In this document: positions 18,001 through 29,100 of the stretch, piece after piece
Layout of the letters: the number at the start of each line of letters is the position of its first letter
How positions within the stretch are numbered: position 1 is the first letter of the stretch
Source of the DNA: Cafeteria roenbergensis
Taxonomy: Eukaryota > Sar > Bigyra > Bicosoecida > Cafeteriaceae
Reading direction: 5' to 3'
Assembly (NCBI GenBank): GCA_008330645.1
Contig: VLTN01000037.1
Coordinates: 124,001 to 188,000, forward strand
DNA length: 64,000 nt
Program-made: the position numbers and the translations under genes
Notes under the pieces: generated by a model
Seen by the model: the letters and a program-made list of their open reading frames with translations, nothing else
Databases searched by the model: none
Told to the model about the DNA's origin: nothing

Positions 18001-19322
18001 GCAAACCCGCAGCCCACTGGGGTGAGGGGCGTCGGACGGCCGGCGCTGCCCCACACCCGGACACGGTTGTCGGCCACGTCTGCCAGGAGCCGCGAGGACT
18101 CGTCAGGCATCGTCTCCGACGCGCGCGACTCCTTCCGCGAGTGCTTGAACATCTCGGTCAGCAGGAACACGTCATCCACGCCAATGCCGGCGATGGCCCA
18201 CAGCGACATGAGGTTCATGATGCCGATTCGCTCGTAGCCCATCACGGTGGTGTACAGCAAGTACGTCACGGGGAACGTGAGGAGAATCTGCGCCGCTGAC
18301 GCGCACGCCAGCCACAAGCTGCCAGTCTGCAGCCACACGTACCCCAGAATGAAGCCCACAGCAGCAACGGCATAGATGACAGAGGCAGCCAGCTCCTCGA
18401 AGATCTGCGTCATCACGGTCGCTCCGTCGCCAACGAACACGAAGCGCACCGCGCTCGTCTGCGTTTCCCGCGACATGCGGAGCAGCGTCGACGTAAAGGC
18501 CTGGTACTTGGCCTGCTGCTCGGCGCGCCGGTCCCCAGTGCTGGAGTAGCCGGGCAAGGGTCCGCCAAAGAAGTGGCGGCTTCCGAGGAGCACCGACTTG
18601 ACAGTTGCGTCCGACGCGCTCGCGAACCGGTCAAAGTATCCCTCTTGCTTCGAGAGCAGCAACGCTTTTGCAGTGTCCTGCACCGCACGCGCCGCTCCGC
18701 GGCCGTTGGTGATGAGCGTCTCCTCCTCCGTCCCCTCGCCGCGCACCGTGGGGAAAAAGAAGTTCATGGCCGAGTCCGGAAGGCGGCACATTGAGGCGTC
18801 CAGGGCCTGAATCTCGTCTTCCGTGGCTTTTTGGCACAGTCTCGTGAAGGCGGGGTCGTCTCGCAGGGCCAGCTCGAGACGGTGGGCCTCGGCCAGCGCC
18901 GCAGGCTCGAGGATGTTGCCCTCGTCCTGCCGGAAGTACACCACGTCAATCCAGCCTTGGCCTAGCGTCTGCGGAGCCGGGGCTGGCCCCGACACTAGCT
19001 CGCGCCCCCATGCCGCCGGGGTGGCCCCGCCAGTGGCAAGGACCGCCCGAAGAGCTCGGCCTCGCGCTGCTGCTGGCTCGTCGATTTCCGTGTCGAGGCT
19101 GACGGCGATGTTGCGGGCCAGCGTGGCCGGGTGGCCGTCAACAGACATGTCCAAGACGTTCAAGTCGAGCTCCGGGACCCTCAGCGTGGGCCAGACCACT
19201 GGGATGACGGGAGCAATGGCCGCCAGAAGGAGCACACACAAGGAAATTGCGGGGCAATACGCAAGCGGCCGGGCATACAGCCCGCAGCATGCGTGCCACG
19301 CCCCGCTTCCGCCGGCGGCCAT
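12084..19322 (-). CDS. Dispatched/Patched-like SSD (RND) membrane protein with FN3/EGF ectodomain
   Basis: Exons are 19322-13852 and 13716-12084; 7104 nt give 2367 residues. I chose the ATG at 19322 because the first membrane helix (residues about 22-45) follows at once; the frame is open up to 19643 but that stretch is Arg-rich. A sterol-sensing-like block (about 313-392) has GVDDVF at about 381, followed by LVTSLTTAASFYAN, close to Dispatched. The second half has GLSID (about 1681). The second ectodomain (about 748-1615) holds an FN3-like end (FRVRAEGPGGPGPFS), a Ser/Pro/Thr-rich mucin-like tract and EGF-like Cys motifs such as CDCFPGFRGEAC. Exon 2 adds a double-CxxC motif and about four hydrophobic helices. 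RND relatives move sterols or lipidated ligands; the cargo here is unknown. A Cys/Gly-rich insertion after the GVDD helix (about 17950-18070) could be an unspliced intron. Exon 2 might instead be its own gene starting at 13685. Confidence 0.7.
13717..13851 (-). other. Probable intron in the Dispatched-like gene
   Basis: The donor GTGAGC overlaps the TGA that would end the upstream frame, exactly as in the fibrocystin-L intron at 31257. The acceptor follows a pyrimidine tract, CTGCTGCCCCTCAG. The phases match (2+1) and the 135-nt length fits the other introns. Without it the downstream ORF would be a separate gene with only about 160 bp of upstream space, shorter than any other same-strand gap here. 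An alternative acceptor, AACAG, gives a 57-nt intron but lacks a pyrimidine tract. Confidence 0.6.
15950..16290 (-). repeat. Ser/Pro/Thr-rich degenerate minisatellite
   Basis: Degenerate short units encode PSPSxSP and PTPSxTP type peptides in the ectodomain of the Dispatched-like protein. It reads as a mucin-like stalk likely to be O-glycosylated. A second, shorter Ser/Pro tract lies at about 16680-16830. Confidence 0.65.
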
Positions 19323-20128
19323 CCCAAAAGCGAGGGGGCGGGCGGCCGAGCCGGCCCGCAATCCGCGAGCGTGCGCACCGGAGGCGACAAGGGGTTTCGA
19401 GGTTTCCCGCAGCTCTGCGATCCGACTCCAGCGGCGGACTTTCGCGCCTGACGCTCTCTGCCGCCTTTGCCTCGGCGCCTGCGATGGAGACCGCCACGAA
19501 AGCGCACGTCTGGCAGCCCCATGGCGGAATGTGGCTCGCACGTGCACTGCAGCAGCGGGGCGCTCGCCAGCGAATCTCGAGGACATACACTCTCTCTGTG
19601 GCGCGCCTACAACTATAGCCCGAAACTTGACGAACGTCGCCACTGCGATTCATGCGACAGCGGCCGCTGAGGATGCGTGTGCGGGACCCATTCGCTGTCG
19701 CTGCGCTGCTGCGGGTTTTGACATGCTTTGGTCCTCAGCCAGCCCAGCGTGCCAGCCCTTGCAGTGCGCTGCTTGACGGCGCGCGTGCCGGGGCCTGACC
19801 CGCTTCGCTCCCATGGCCCTGCGATTGCGCGCCGATCGAACGCGTGCCGGCCCCAGAGGACGGAGGACCTCGCTTCCCGAACCACCAGCCGATCGCGCCC
19901 ACATTGACAGGCCATTCCAGGGGAGGGGGGAGGTTGGGCCGCGCCCTGCGCGGTCGATCCGGGCGCAGCCTCTTGGTCCGTCTCTCGGCGCCCTTGAGCC
20001 CGGTGGCAGAGTTGCGAGCCGGTCGTGAGAGCCGGTAGGCCAGCGCAGAGCTGCCCTGCGGGCGAGGGCTGGAAAATCGTTGCAATCGCACTCGGAACCT
20101 CCGGCTGCTGGTTGCCAAGCAGGCGGCC
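19323..20128. promoter_or_regulatory. Divergent promoter region between Dispatched-like and fibrocystin-L genes
   Basis: The two genes are transcribed away from each other from this interval of about 0.8 kb (0.48 kb if the upstream ATG at 19643 is used). I see no canonical TATA box, repeat or convincing ORF beyond the open extension of the Dispatched-like frame. The promoter role is inferred from geometry only. Confidence 0.45.
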
Positions 20129-23100
20129 ATGGTCGGTTTCCTTCTCTTTGCCGTCGTTGTTGCTGCCATGGGGGCAGCAGCGCTTCGCGTGGAGCCGGAA
20201 TTCCACCCTATCTACCTTCAGGGGTCAGAGAACGGAGGCACGCTCCTTCGAATTCGCGGTTCGGGCTTTTTTCGCGAGGGGCGCGAGGGCGTGACAACTG
20301 TGTTCATTGTGAGTAGCGCGAGATGCTCCTGCTCCCAACAAACCGGGCAAGGGCGGCGCTCTCAGTGGCCATGGGGGCGGGGCGCGCGCCACGGACTCCG
20401 CTTCGGTTGCCGAACGAATCGCGAGCTCGCGCCGGAGCACCGAGCCTCTCGCGCGCCCGTCCGCCCGTCCTTCCCGCTGGCCGCAGGGATCGGAAATATG
20501 CAACATGATCTCCTACTACTCGAGTGACACCGAGATCTGGTGCTACACCCCCCCCATGGGTGAGCGCTGGCAACCGCAAACCAGCCTGCGTTGGCCGTCG
20601 CGCGTCTTGGCCTGCCTGCGCGCTCGGGGATGGTGCCTTGTGGGGCCTTCCCCGCCCCGGCGTGCGCCCCCCCTCCCCCCCCGGCGCGGTGGTCCTCGTG
20701 CTCTTGCGGCGCCCGGCCCCCCTGTTGTCCGGCGGCCGCCGGAGCAGGTCCGCCGTTCTCCCGTCGCGAACCCATCGATTTCCATTGTGTTCTTTGCTCT
20801 TGCCGCCCGCAGTCCCGGGGGGCTCCTACGCAAGGATTGTAATCTCAGTCACCGGTGTGGACCGTGGGGAGCTGCTGGACACCGGCCGCAGCTTCCAGTA
20901 CCGCAGCGATCGCACCCCGAGGCTCGATGTTTCTCCGCGCGGCGGCCGGCCGGGCCAAAGCCTGTACTTCCGCGGCTTCTTGACCCGGAACTCGGCCACC
21001 AACTCCGTGCAGGACTTCGACATCCGCATGGGAGGTGCTCGCTGCGACGTGTCCGAGGAGGAGAACGTGGACTACGCTCCCAACGACGTGAGCACGTCCA
21101 ACACGCTGTACTATCGCCTCCGGTGCACCTCCCCGGGCCAGCTCGAGCCTGGGCGGTACAACATGACCTTCAAGACCGACGACGCATACTATGGATTCGG
21201 CCTGGCCACCATCACTGCGCCCGAGGTGCAGCATGACATGCGAACCGGCGAGCGCTTCGACTTTGCCACCAGCGGCCACATTTCCTCCCTCTCGTCCCAC
21301 GTGGGCGGCACCAGGGGCGGTGCCATGGTGACCCTGCGCGGAGAGGGCTTTTCCAACCGCCTCGATGCCGCTGACCACACCACCGTGACGCTGGCGGGCG
21401 TGCCCTGTGAGGTGGTGTCGGCAGACCGGACCTCCATCCGCTGCCGCGCTGGCCCGCTGCCCGACAGCGGCGCTTTCCCTCCGCTTCCGCCTCATAACGT
21501 CACAGCGGCTGCCGCCCCCTCTAGCCGCGTATTCGCTGTGGGCGGCCGCGGCTTCGAGTACGCGCTGTTTTCCCGGGGGAGCGGCACCCCGTGGAACCCG
21601 GCAACCAACCCCAACTATCCCGACAACCCGTTCCGCCACTTCATCAACGTGGACGGAATTCGGAGCGACGAAGTGAACTTCGCCAACAACTACCACTCGG
21701 AGGCCATGGGCTGGTTCATTCCGCCCATCACGGCAAACTACACGTTCATCGCGACAGGCGACGACTACCACTGGCTGGAGCTGGCGCCTGCCGGCTCCAA
21801 CCGCGAGGACGACCTCGCCCAGGTGGCTGGCTGCAACGGCCACGAGGGCGACCTGTCGGACTGCTCGAACATCGCGGACTCGAAGCGGCAGCTTCAGGCA
21901 GGCGAGCCCGTGCTGTTCCGCATGCGCCACATCGAGGGAAGCGGCAACGACTACTTCGACACCCTGCTCCGCATCCACTTTGAGGACCTGCCCGCCTACG
22001 AGGCAGCCCTCGGCAAGCCCGCGACGGCCGAGCAGGTGGCCGTCCGCGACGCCCTGGTTGACGCGCACGGGTGGCAAGAGGAGCAGCTCCTTAGCATCGA
22101 GGCCACGTACCGGCGCGAGGTGCAGCAGGTGCGCATGTACAACGTGGAGTCGGGCGAGTTCACCCTGACGGCGACGGTCGGCTCCAAGTCTGAGACGTCC
22201 GCCCGCCTCTCGTGGAGCGCGTCCCAGTACCAGGTCCGCGACGCCATCGAGTCAGTCTACAATTCGCTCGGTGTTACGTACTGGTGGCAGGTGAATTGCG
22301 ATCGCAACGAGATCCGCGAGGACGTGTTCGAGCCGACGTTGAACCGCACCGTTGAGAACATGCTGCTCGGCTACACCCACGACTGCACCATGTCGGCGCC
22401 CCAGGACAGCGACTGGCCGCTTCTCAAGCCTCGCTCGGCCTCGCTGCGCACCAAGACGACGCAGCGCACGCTCGTCGTGGAGGCAAAGCGCACCGTGACG
22501 CGCTCCCCCCCGCTGGAGGGGACCATCCGGCTGCGCCTCGGCGCGCCCGTGAACGCGAGCGTCGAGTTTGCCCGGCGTGTCGCAGCGGGAGAGACCAACC
22601 TCACGCTCCAGGAAGTGGCGGCGGCAGAGAGCGCCCTTTGGTCTCGCTCGATCTCCGTGCAGGCAAGCGATTCTGACATCACCAACGCCCTCTCGGACGT
22701 TGGTGTGACGGCAACCGTCGCCTCCTGGAACTACCCCCAGGACGGGCGCACGTGGCGCATCCGCATCGCAAAGCCGCTGGGCGACGTCCCGGAGATCCAC
22801 GTAGACACGACGCGAGTCTCCGGGTGGCTCACGACTGACCCCGCGACGGGGCGCCACGGCTGGTCCAACGCCGAGCGGCTCAAGGGAGCCCGCGACATGC
22901 TCGTGAGCACCATCCCCGCCGACTGGACCCGCGCCGCCGTGCCCGTGCCTTTCGACAGCCAGTCCATCGAGGCTGCCAACGCTGCTGTCATGGCCAACCG
23001 CACGGCCCTCGGCAGCCGATCGCTCACCGGCAGCGTCGTGGTGACCCAGCTGGGCATGGGCTTCTCCTGCGACCACTTCGCCAAGGACGCCGACGCATGG

Positions 23101-26100
23101 CCGACGCCGGCCTTCGCTTGCGACTTCACTTACAGCGAGGCGGCCACGCCGATGATCACGTCGATCCACGTGACCCGCCAGGGCGGCACTGGCAACGCCA
23201 GCGCGGAGGCCGTTAGCGCGGGCGACGTGATCACGGCAACGGGCACAGGCTTCCTCAGCTTCGACCCGCGGAGCCCCCGGCTGTTCCCCAACGGCACGGA
23301 CATCGACCAGGAGTGGTTCACTGCCCTCACCCTCGGCAACCGCACCGACTCGTGCAACGTCACTGGCGCCACCGAAACGAGCGTGACCTGCACGGTGGCA
23401 CACGCGCCCGCGGGAACCTACCCCATCAACGTCCTCGTTGGCAAGGGCCGCGGCCTCGCGCTGCACGCCGCGGGCCTCGGCGCCGCAGGTGCCACCGTCA
23501 CCTACGCGCTGCGTGCTGACGAGGTCGCGCGCTCGCCCGGCTCCATGGCCGGTGGCCAGCGGCTCACCGTCCGAGGCACCGGCTTTGCCGACTCGCCTGC
23601 CGGCGTGAGCGTCACTGTGGGCGGCAAGGCTTGCTCTGTGCTTCAGTCCTCTCCGTCCCAGGTCGTTTGCTCCTCCCCCTCCTTCGCCGGCGAGGCGGAG
23701 AACCTGGCGCTGCCTGTGCTGGTCACGGTCTCTCCGTCCTCCGGGGCCGCGCAAACCGTGTCCGCTGGAACTGCCGGAGTGGCAGAGAATGCCACCGCGA
23801 CTGTGACGTCTGTGAGCCCCCGCTGGTTTTCGGAGGCGTTCAGCGGCGAGGTGCGCCTGGCAACCACCGGGGCCACCATCCCGCGGGACACCGCGGACTT
23901 GGCGGCGCTCGATGCTGCGCTTGAGATCCGGTTCGGCGGCCGCCCCTGCTACCTCCGGCGCGTGGACAGCAGCGGCGTGATCACCTGCCAGCTTCCCCGT
24001 GCTTCCGCGAACGCTGAGCGCGCTGCTTCCTCTGGTGTCGCCGTGCCGCGCACCCCGTCCCAGCAGGCGTCGGAGCCAGCGCTGGCGCCCGCGCTCCGCG
24101 TCGTCGGCTTCGGTCTTGCTCGCACCAGCGCAGCGGCGGCGCTTGACACCTCTCTGCACATGGCCTCCGTGGCCCCGGCTGCCATTTCGCTGCTGGGCGG
24201 CGCAGTGCTCACCGTTTCCGGGGCCGGCTTCGTGGGGCCCGACGGCAGCCGCGGCGACGAGGTCTTCCGGATCAACGGGACGGTGACGGGCGGCCCCCAC
24301 GGCAACCAAACCGGCCTGGTGACGGCTGACTGCGCCGTCCTCTCGGCCTCCAACGACACTCTCACCTGCCGCGTGGGCCGTCCCGTCTTCCCGGGGTGGT
24401 TCCTGGCCGAGCGCTCCTCCCTCCCGCTCACCTCCGTGCGCGTGGAGGCCTCGATCAATGGCGTGCCTGTGCCAGCCGCCTGCGGGCAGGCGGGCGCCTG
24501 CACCCTGCAGCTCGACCCGAGCAAGACGCCCCAGGTGAACTCTGCGGTCTTCAGCCCGGCAGCCAACACGCTCACCTTCCTCGGCGCGGGGTTCGGCGCC
24601 TCGGCCGCCTCCGACCTGCGCGTGGCTGTCGGTGGCAAGCCCTGCCCCGTGACGTCGGCCACGTCCACATCAGCCGTGTGCACCGTGCCGGACGACCGGG
24701 AAGGCGTCGTGGACATTGATGTCACTGTTGTGGGCCTTGGTCGCGCGAACCATTCCACGCTCACGGGCGAAGCCCTTCAGCACCGGCACGAGCTCCGCCT
24801 CGAGGAGGCAGACCTGAAGCGCGTGTCGCGCGCCGGGGGTGCCCGACTCACTCTCCGCGGTTACGGCTTCGACCCCAGCGACCTGTCCAAGATGTCGGTG
24901 CTGATCATCGCCGCCGGCAGCTTCCAGGCAAAGGTCCTGGCAGCAACTTACCGCAGCCTCGAGATCGAGACCCCTGCAATTTCCATGTCCTCCGCGTCCA
25001 CCACGGCCAACGTCATCATGTCCCTGGCGGCAAAGGACGACCCGAACGCGCCGGTCGTGCTCTCGCGCCGCTCCCGAGTGCTCTCTGCGGCGGCCCGGGC
25101 CAACCGCGGCCGCCTCCTGGCAGGCCACGTGGAGTCCTCGGCGCACCCCCTCCACGGCGCAGACTTGCACCAGGAGCTCCTCGCCACCCCTGCCCACCAC
25201 GCCACCGACGAGGACGCGTCGCTGCACCTCGAGGGGGCGCCCGTCCTCCGGCTGGACGGCATGCAGGTCAGCACCGCCCTGGGGGAGCGCGCCACCGCGA
25301 TGCGCTCCCAGGTGGACTCCCTCCTGGCCGCCTCCCGCCTGCGCTCCCTTGAGTACGGCCACAGGGCCGATGCCGGGGCCGCGTCCCGAGTCCCCTCGCG
25401 CCGCGCTCTGGCCATGGCCGAGGAGTGGACTCCGGAGAACCCCAACGCGATCCGGCCCGTCCCGGCTGATGCTCCAAGCGGCCGCAAGCTCGCCGCCGCG
25501 CAGCCCGCCACCTCCCAGCTCGCTGCCGCCTTTGTGTACGACGGCTCGCGGGAGTACACGCCCGACATTTCCTCGGTCAGTCCGTCCTCGGGCGCTCGCG
25601 GAACCGTGGTGACCATCACGGGCGAGGGCCTGCTTCCTCGAGCCAACTTCAGCGTGCAGCTGTCGAACGTCAGCATTGGAGCCGCGCCCTGCGCAGTCCT
25701 CAACGCCACTGGCGGAAACTGGACGTCGACAAGCATCACGTGCACGGTCGGAGCGGCGTACGGCGGCGCCCACGCAGTGAGCGTGCACGTGCACGGAAAG
25801 GGCTTCGCTTCCGCCACCTCGGCGCCGTCCAAGCAAGTCACCTTCACCGCGGCCTCCTCGGTCTCCTCGGTCTCGGCCCCGGCTTCCTTCTCGTTCCGCG
25901 GCGGAGGCATCGTCGCCGTCACCGGCTCCGGGTTCCCCACGCTGCCGCTCGGCTACGACGCGACAGCTGCCGGCGCCAAGGCCGTCATGCCGTCTCTCAA
26001 GCTGTGCGGGCAGCCCTGCACCGTTGTGTCCAGCTCTTACGACCGAATGGAGTGCGCTGCGAGCAACATCACCACCCGCGCTTCTGTGGCCGGGCTGTGG

Positions 26101-29100
26101 CACGCCTCGCCCTCCCCGCTCAGCGGCGTCTCCTCCTTCGGCGCGGAGTCCAGGGACAACGTGGCCAATGCGCTCGACGGCGACCCGTCCACCCGCTTCG
26201 ACCCAAGCTCGCGCAAGTGCGTGGTGGGCATCGACATGGGCCCCGACGAGCGCGCCGTCGTCACCCGCGTTCGCTACTTCCCCGTGTTCCGCGAGACGAG
26301 CACGTTCCAGGGCGCTGTGTTTGAGGGTGCCTACGACAGCGACGGCCCGTGGGAGACCATCACGGAGGTGCAGAGCCGCGTGAATGAGGGCTGGAACTGG
26401 AAGGAGATCATCCGCACTCCCGGCGTGTCGGACACTGCCCCCGATGGCTTGCCTCCCCAGGCAGTGGCGACTGCCCCCGCCTACCGCTACGTCCGCGTGG
26501 TGACGCAGCCCTCCTGGGTTCGCTACTGCGCCATGGAGGTTGAGTTCCTCGGCTTCAAGGTCAGCGCCGAGGCGGACGGCTCCGGCGGCGCGTGCTCCGC
26601 TGACTTCCGCCTTGCGCCTGGCACAGGCAGCGTGGCGGCCAGCGCCCCCGTTCGCCTGGACACTGCCGGCTTCCTCGCCAACTACAGCGTGGAGGCAACG
26701 CCCAGGGTCCTCTCGGTCTCCCCGAACAACGGCTCCGCTCTCGGCAACACCGCTGTGCGCATCACCGGCGAAGGCTTCGGCTCGGCCGCCGGGTCGCCCA
26801 ACAAGGTTTCAGTCAAGCTCAACGGCGTGCCTTGCGTCGTCCAGAGCGTGGACGCCTCGGGGCTGACCTGCCTCACAGGCCGCCGCGACAAGATCCGTCC
26901 GGTTGATGTCGATGTCGTCGTCGCTGGGGTCGGGCGCGCCGCCGTGAACACGTCGCTCGTCTACTTCCGGTACCTCGACCGCTGGTCCGAGCTGACCACG
27001 TGGCTCAACCAGCAGCCGCCAGTCGACGGCGACACTGTCATTGTGCCTTACGGCCAAGCAGTTCTGATGGACGTCTCGCCGCCGCGCCTGTTCCTCGTCC
27101 TGGTGGAGGGAGAGATGATCTTCGACCGGCGCGACCTCACCTTCAACGCGTCGTACGTCTGGATCAACGGTGGCCGCCTTGAGATCGGGACCGAGGCCGA
27201 GCCGTTCCTGCAAAAGGCGACCATCACGATGCACGGAGACCGCTGGAAGGACGTGGAGCTGCCCAACATCGGTGCCAAGGTGCTTGCCGTGTCGGACCGC
27301 AACATGGGCCAGTCCAGGCGGACCAAGGACGGCTTCGTCATCATTCCGTCCGAGATGGGCCACTTGGACATCCACGGCGCCCCACGCATTCGCTCCTGGT
27401 GCCGCATCGCTGCCGACGCCTCGCCCGGCTCGCGCGATCTTTACACGTCCGAGAACGTGGACTGGGCGGTGGGCGACAAGCTCGTCATCACCACCTCGTC
27501 GACGAACTACCAGCACGCCGAGGAGCTAGAGGTCGCCGAGGTCGTCGGCCCGCGCCACTTGCGCATGAAGGAGCCGTTCCAGCGCCTGCACCGCGCCCAG
27601 GTCATTGACGGCTCGCCCTACGGACACAGCGACGTGGACATGCGCGCCGCCGTTGGACTGCTGTCTCGCAACGTGATCATTCAGGGCGACGAGGGCTCGC
27701 GGGCGCAGTACTTCGGAGTTCACACCATGGCGGCGAACGGCGGCATTTACCGCATCGAAAACGCCGAGCTGCGCAACTGCGGCCAGGGCTTCATCCTCGG
27801 GCGGTACTGCACGCACCACCACATGTCCGGCTCCATCGCCGCCCGCTCCTACGTGAGCTCCAACTCCATCCACCACTCCAACCAGCGCATCTCCACCATC
27901 CACGGAACGCAGTACTACACGGTGAAGCACAACGTCGGCTATCACGTGCACGGGCACTCCATCTTCGTGGAGGACGGCGCCGAGCGCTGGAACCGCATCG
28001 AAGAGAACCTCATCCTCTGGACCATGAAGTGCCACAGCTGCCTCAAGTCCGACACCAAGCCGGCCAACTTTTGGATGGCAGGGCCCTCCCAGTACCACCG
28101 CCACAACTACGCAGGCGGCTCCGCGTCCGAGGGCTTCTGGTACGAGCTGCCGGGCACTCCGCACGGACCCTCCGCTACTCCGACCATCTGCCCCGTGCAC
28201 GACCACGTCGGCGAGTTCTTCAACAACACCGCGACGGCGGCAGGCCTGCACGGCCTGCGGCTGTACCCGACGGTGCTGCCCTTTAAGGACCCGTGCGACG
28301 AAGCCAGCGGGCCTTTGCCCCAGTACTACGTGAACTTCACCTCCTTCCGCAACGGCGGCCACGGCATCTTCGGCAAGGAGAACGGTGACTTGCATCACAT
28401 CAACCCCAAGCTGGTGCAAAACAGCGATGCCGACCTGTTCTGGACCAAGCTCAAGCACGTCGAGTACAACGAGAACCCGCACGTGGTGAACTTGCTCGCC
28501 ATCGCGGACCCGGACAAGACCTACACCGGCAACAAGGTCGGCCTCTTCGGGCCCCAGAATGAGTACTTCTACGTCAAGGGCGCCACCTTCGTGAACTACG
28601 GCAAGTCGGGAGCAATCGCCAGCTGCGCCAAATGCGACAGCCACACGGACATGCGCCAGGGCGGCTTCACGGTCCGGTTCGAGGGGCTGCGCTTTGTGAA
28701 CTCGCCGCGCCGCGTCAAGTGGACGGCGCCGTACAAGCAGATCTTCTGGGACCGTGACGGTTCGCTGACCGACACTGCAACCGGAGGCTGGGTCACCCCC
28801 TTCTTCGCTTTCAACCAGCACAGCCCGGCCTGCCGCGCTGTGGGATCCCGCCAGAACGGCGGCGATGGCCTCAAGTTCGACGGCGGCATCGTGTGCGACG
28901 ACACGGTGGTGGTGCGCCGCATGCAAATGGACCGCTTCCAGCCCAACGAGCTGCAGCACCAAGACTTGGCCGTCCACGCTGAAGGAGTGGGCACGCAGGA
29001 CGTGGCCTACCGCGAGAAGGAGATCGGCGGGTGGGTGTGGCCCGTCGTGGCAGGCAGGACCTACTCCATCTTCCACCGCTCGCTCATCGACTGGCGCTCC

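Noticed and set aside
19613-20206. Antisense ORF of 197 codons upstream of the Dispatched-like gene
   Set aside because: It overlaps the fibrocystin-L first exon and the divergent promoter, and its composition is Arg/Gln-rich and non-protein-like.
22252-26103. Antisense open frames of 685 and 477 codons
   Set aside because: They share the same cause: strong GC at third positions on the + strand suppresses stops on the other strand. No motif supports them.
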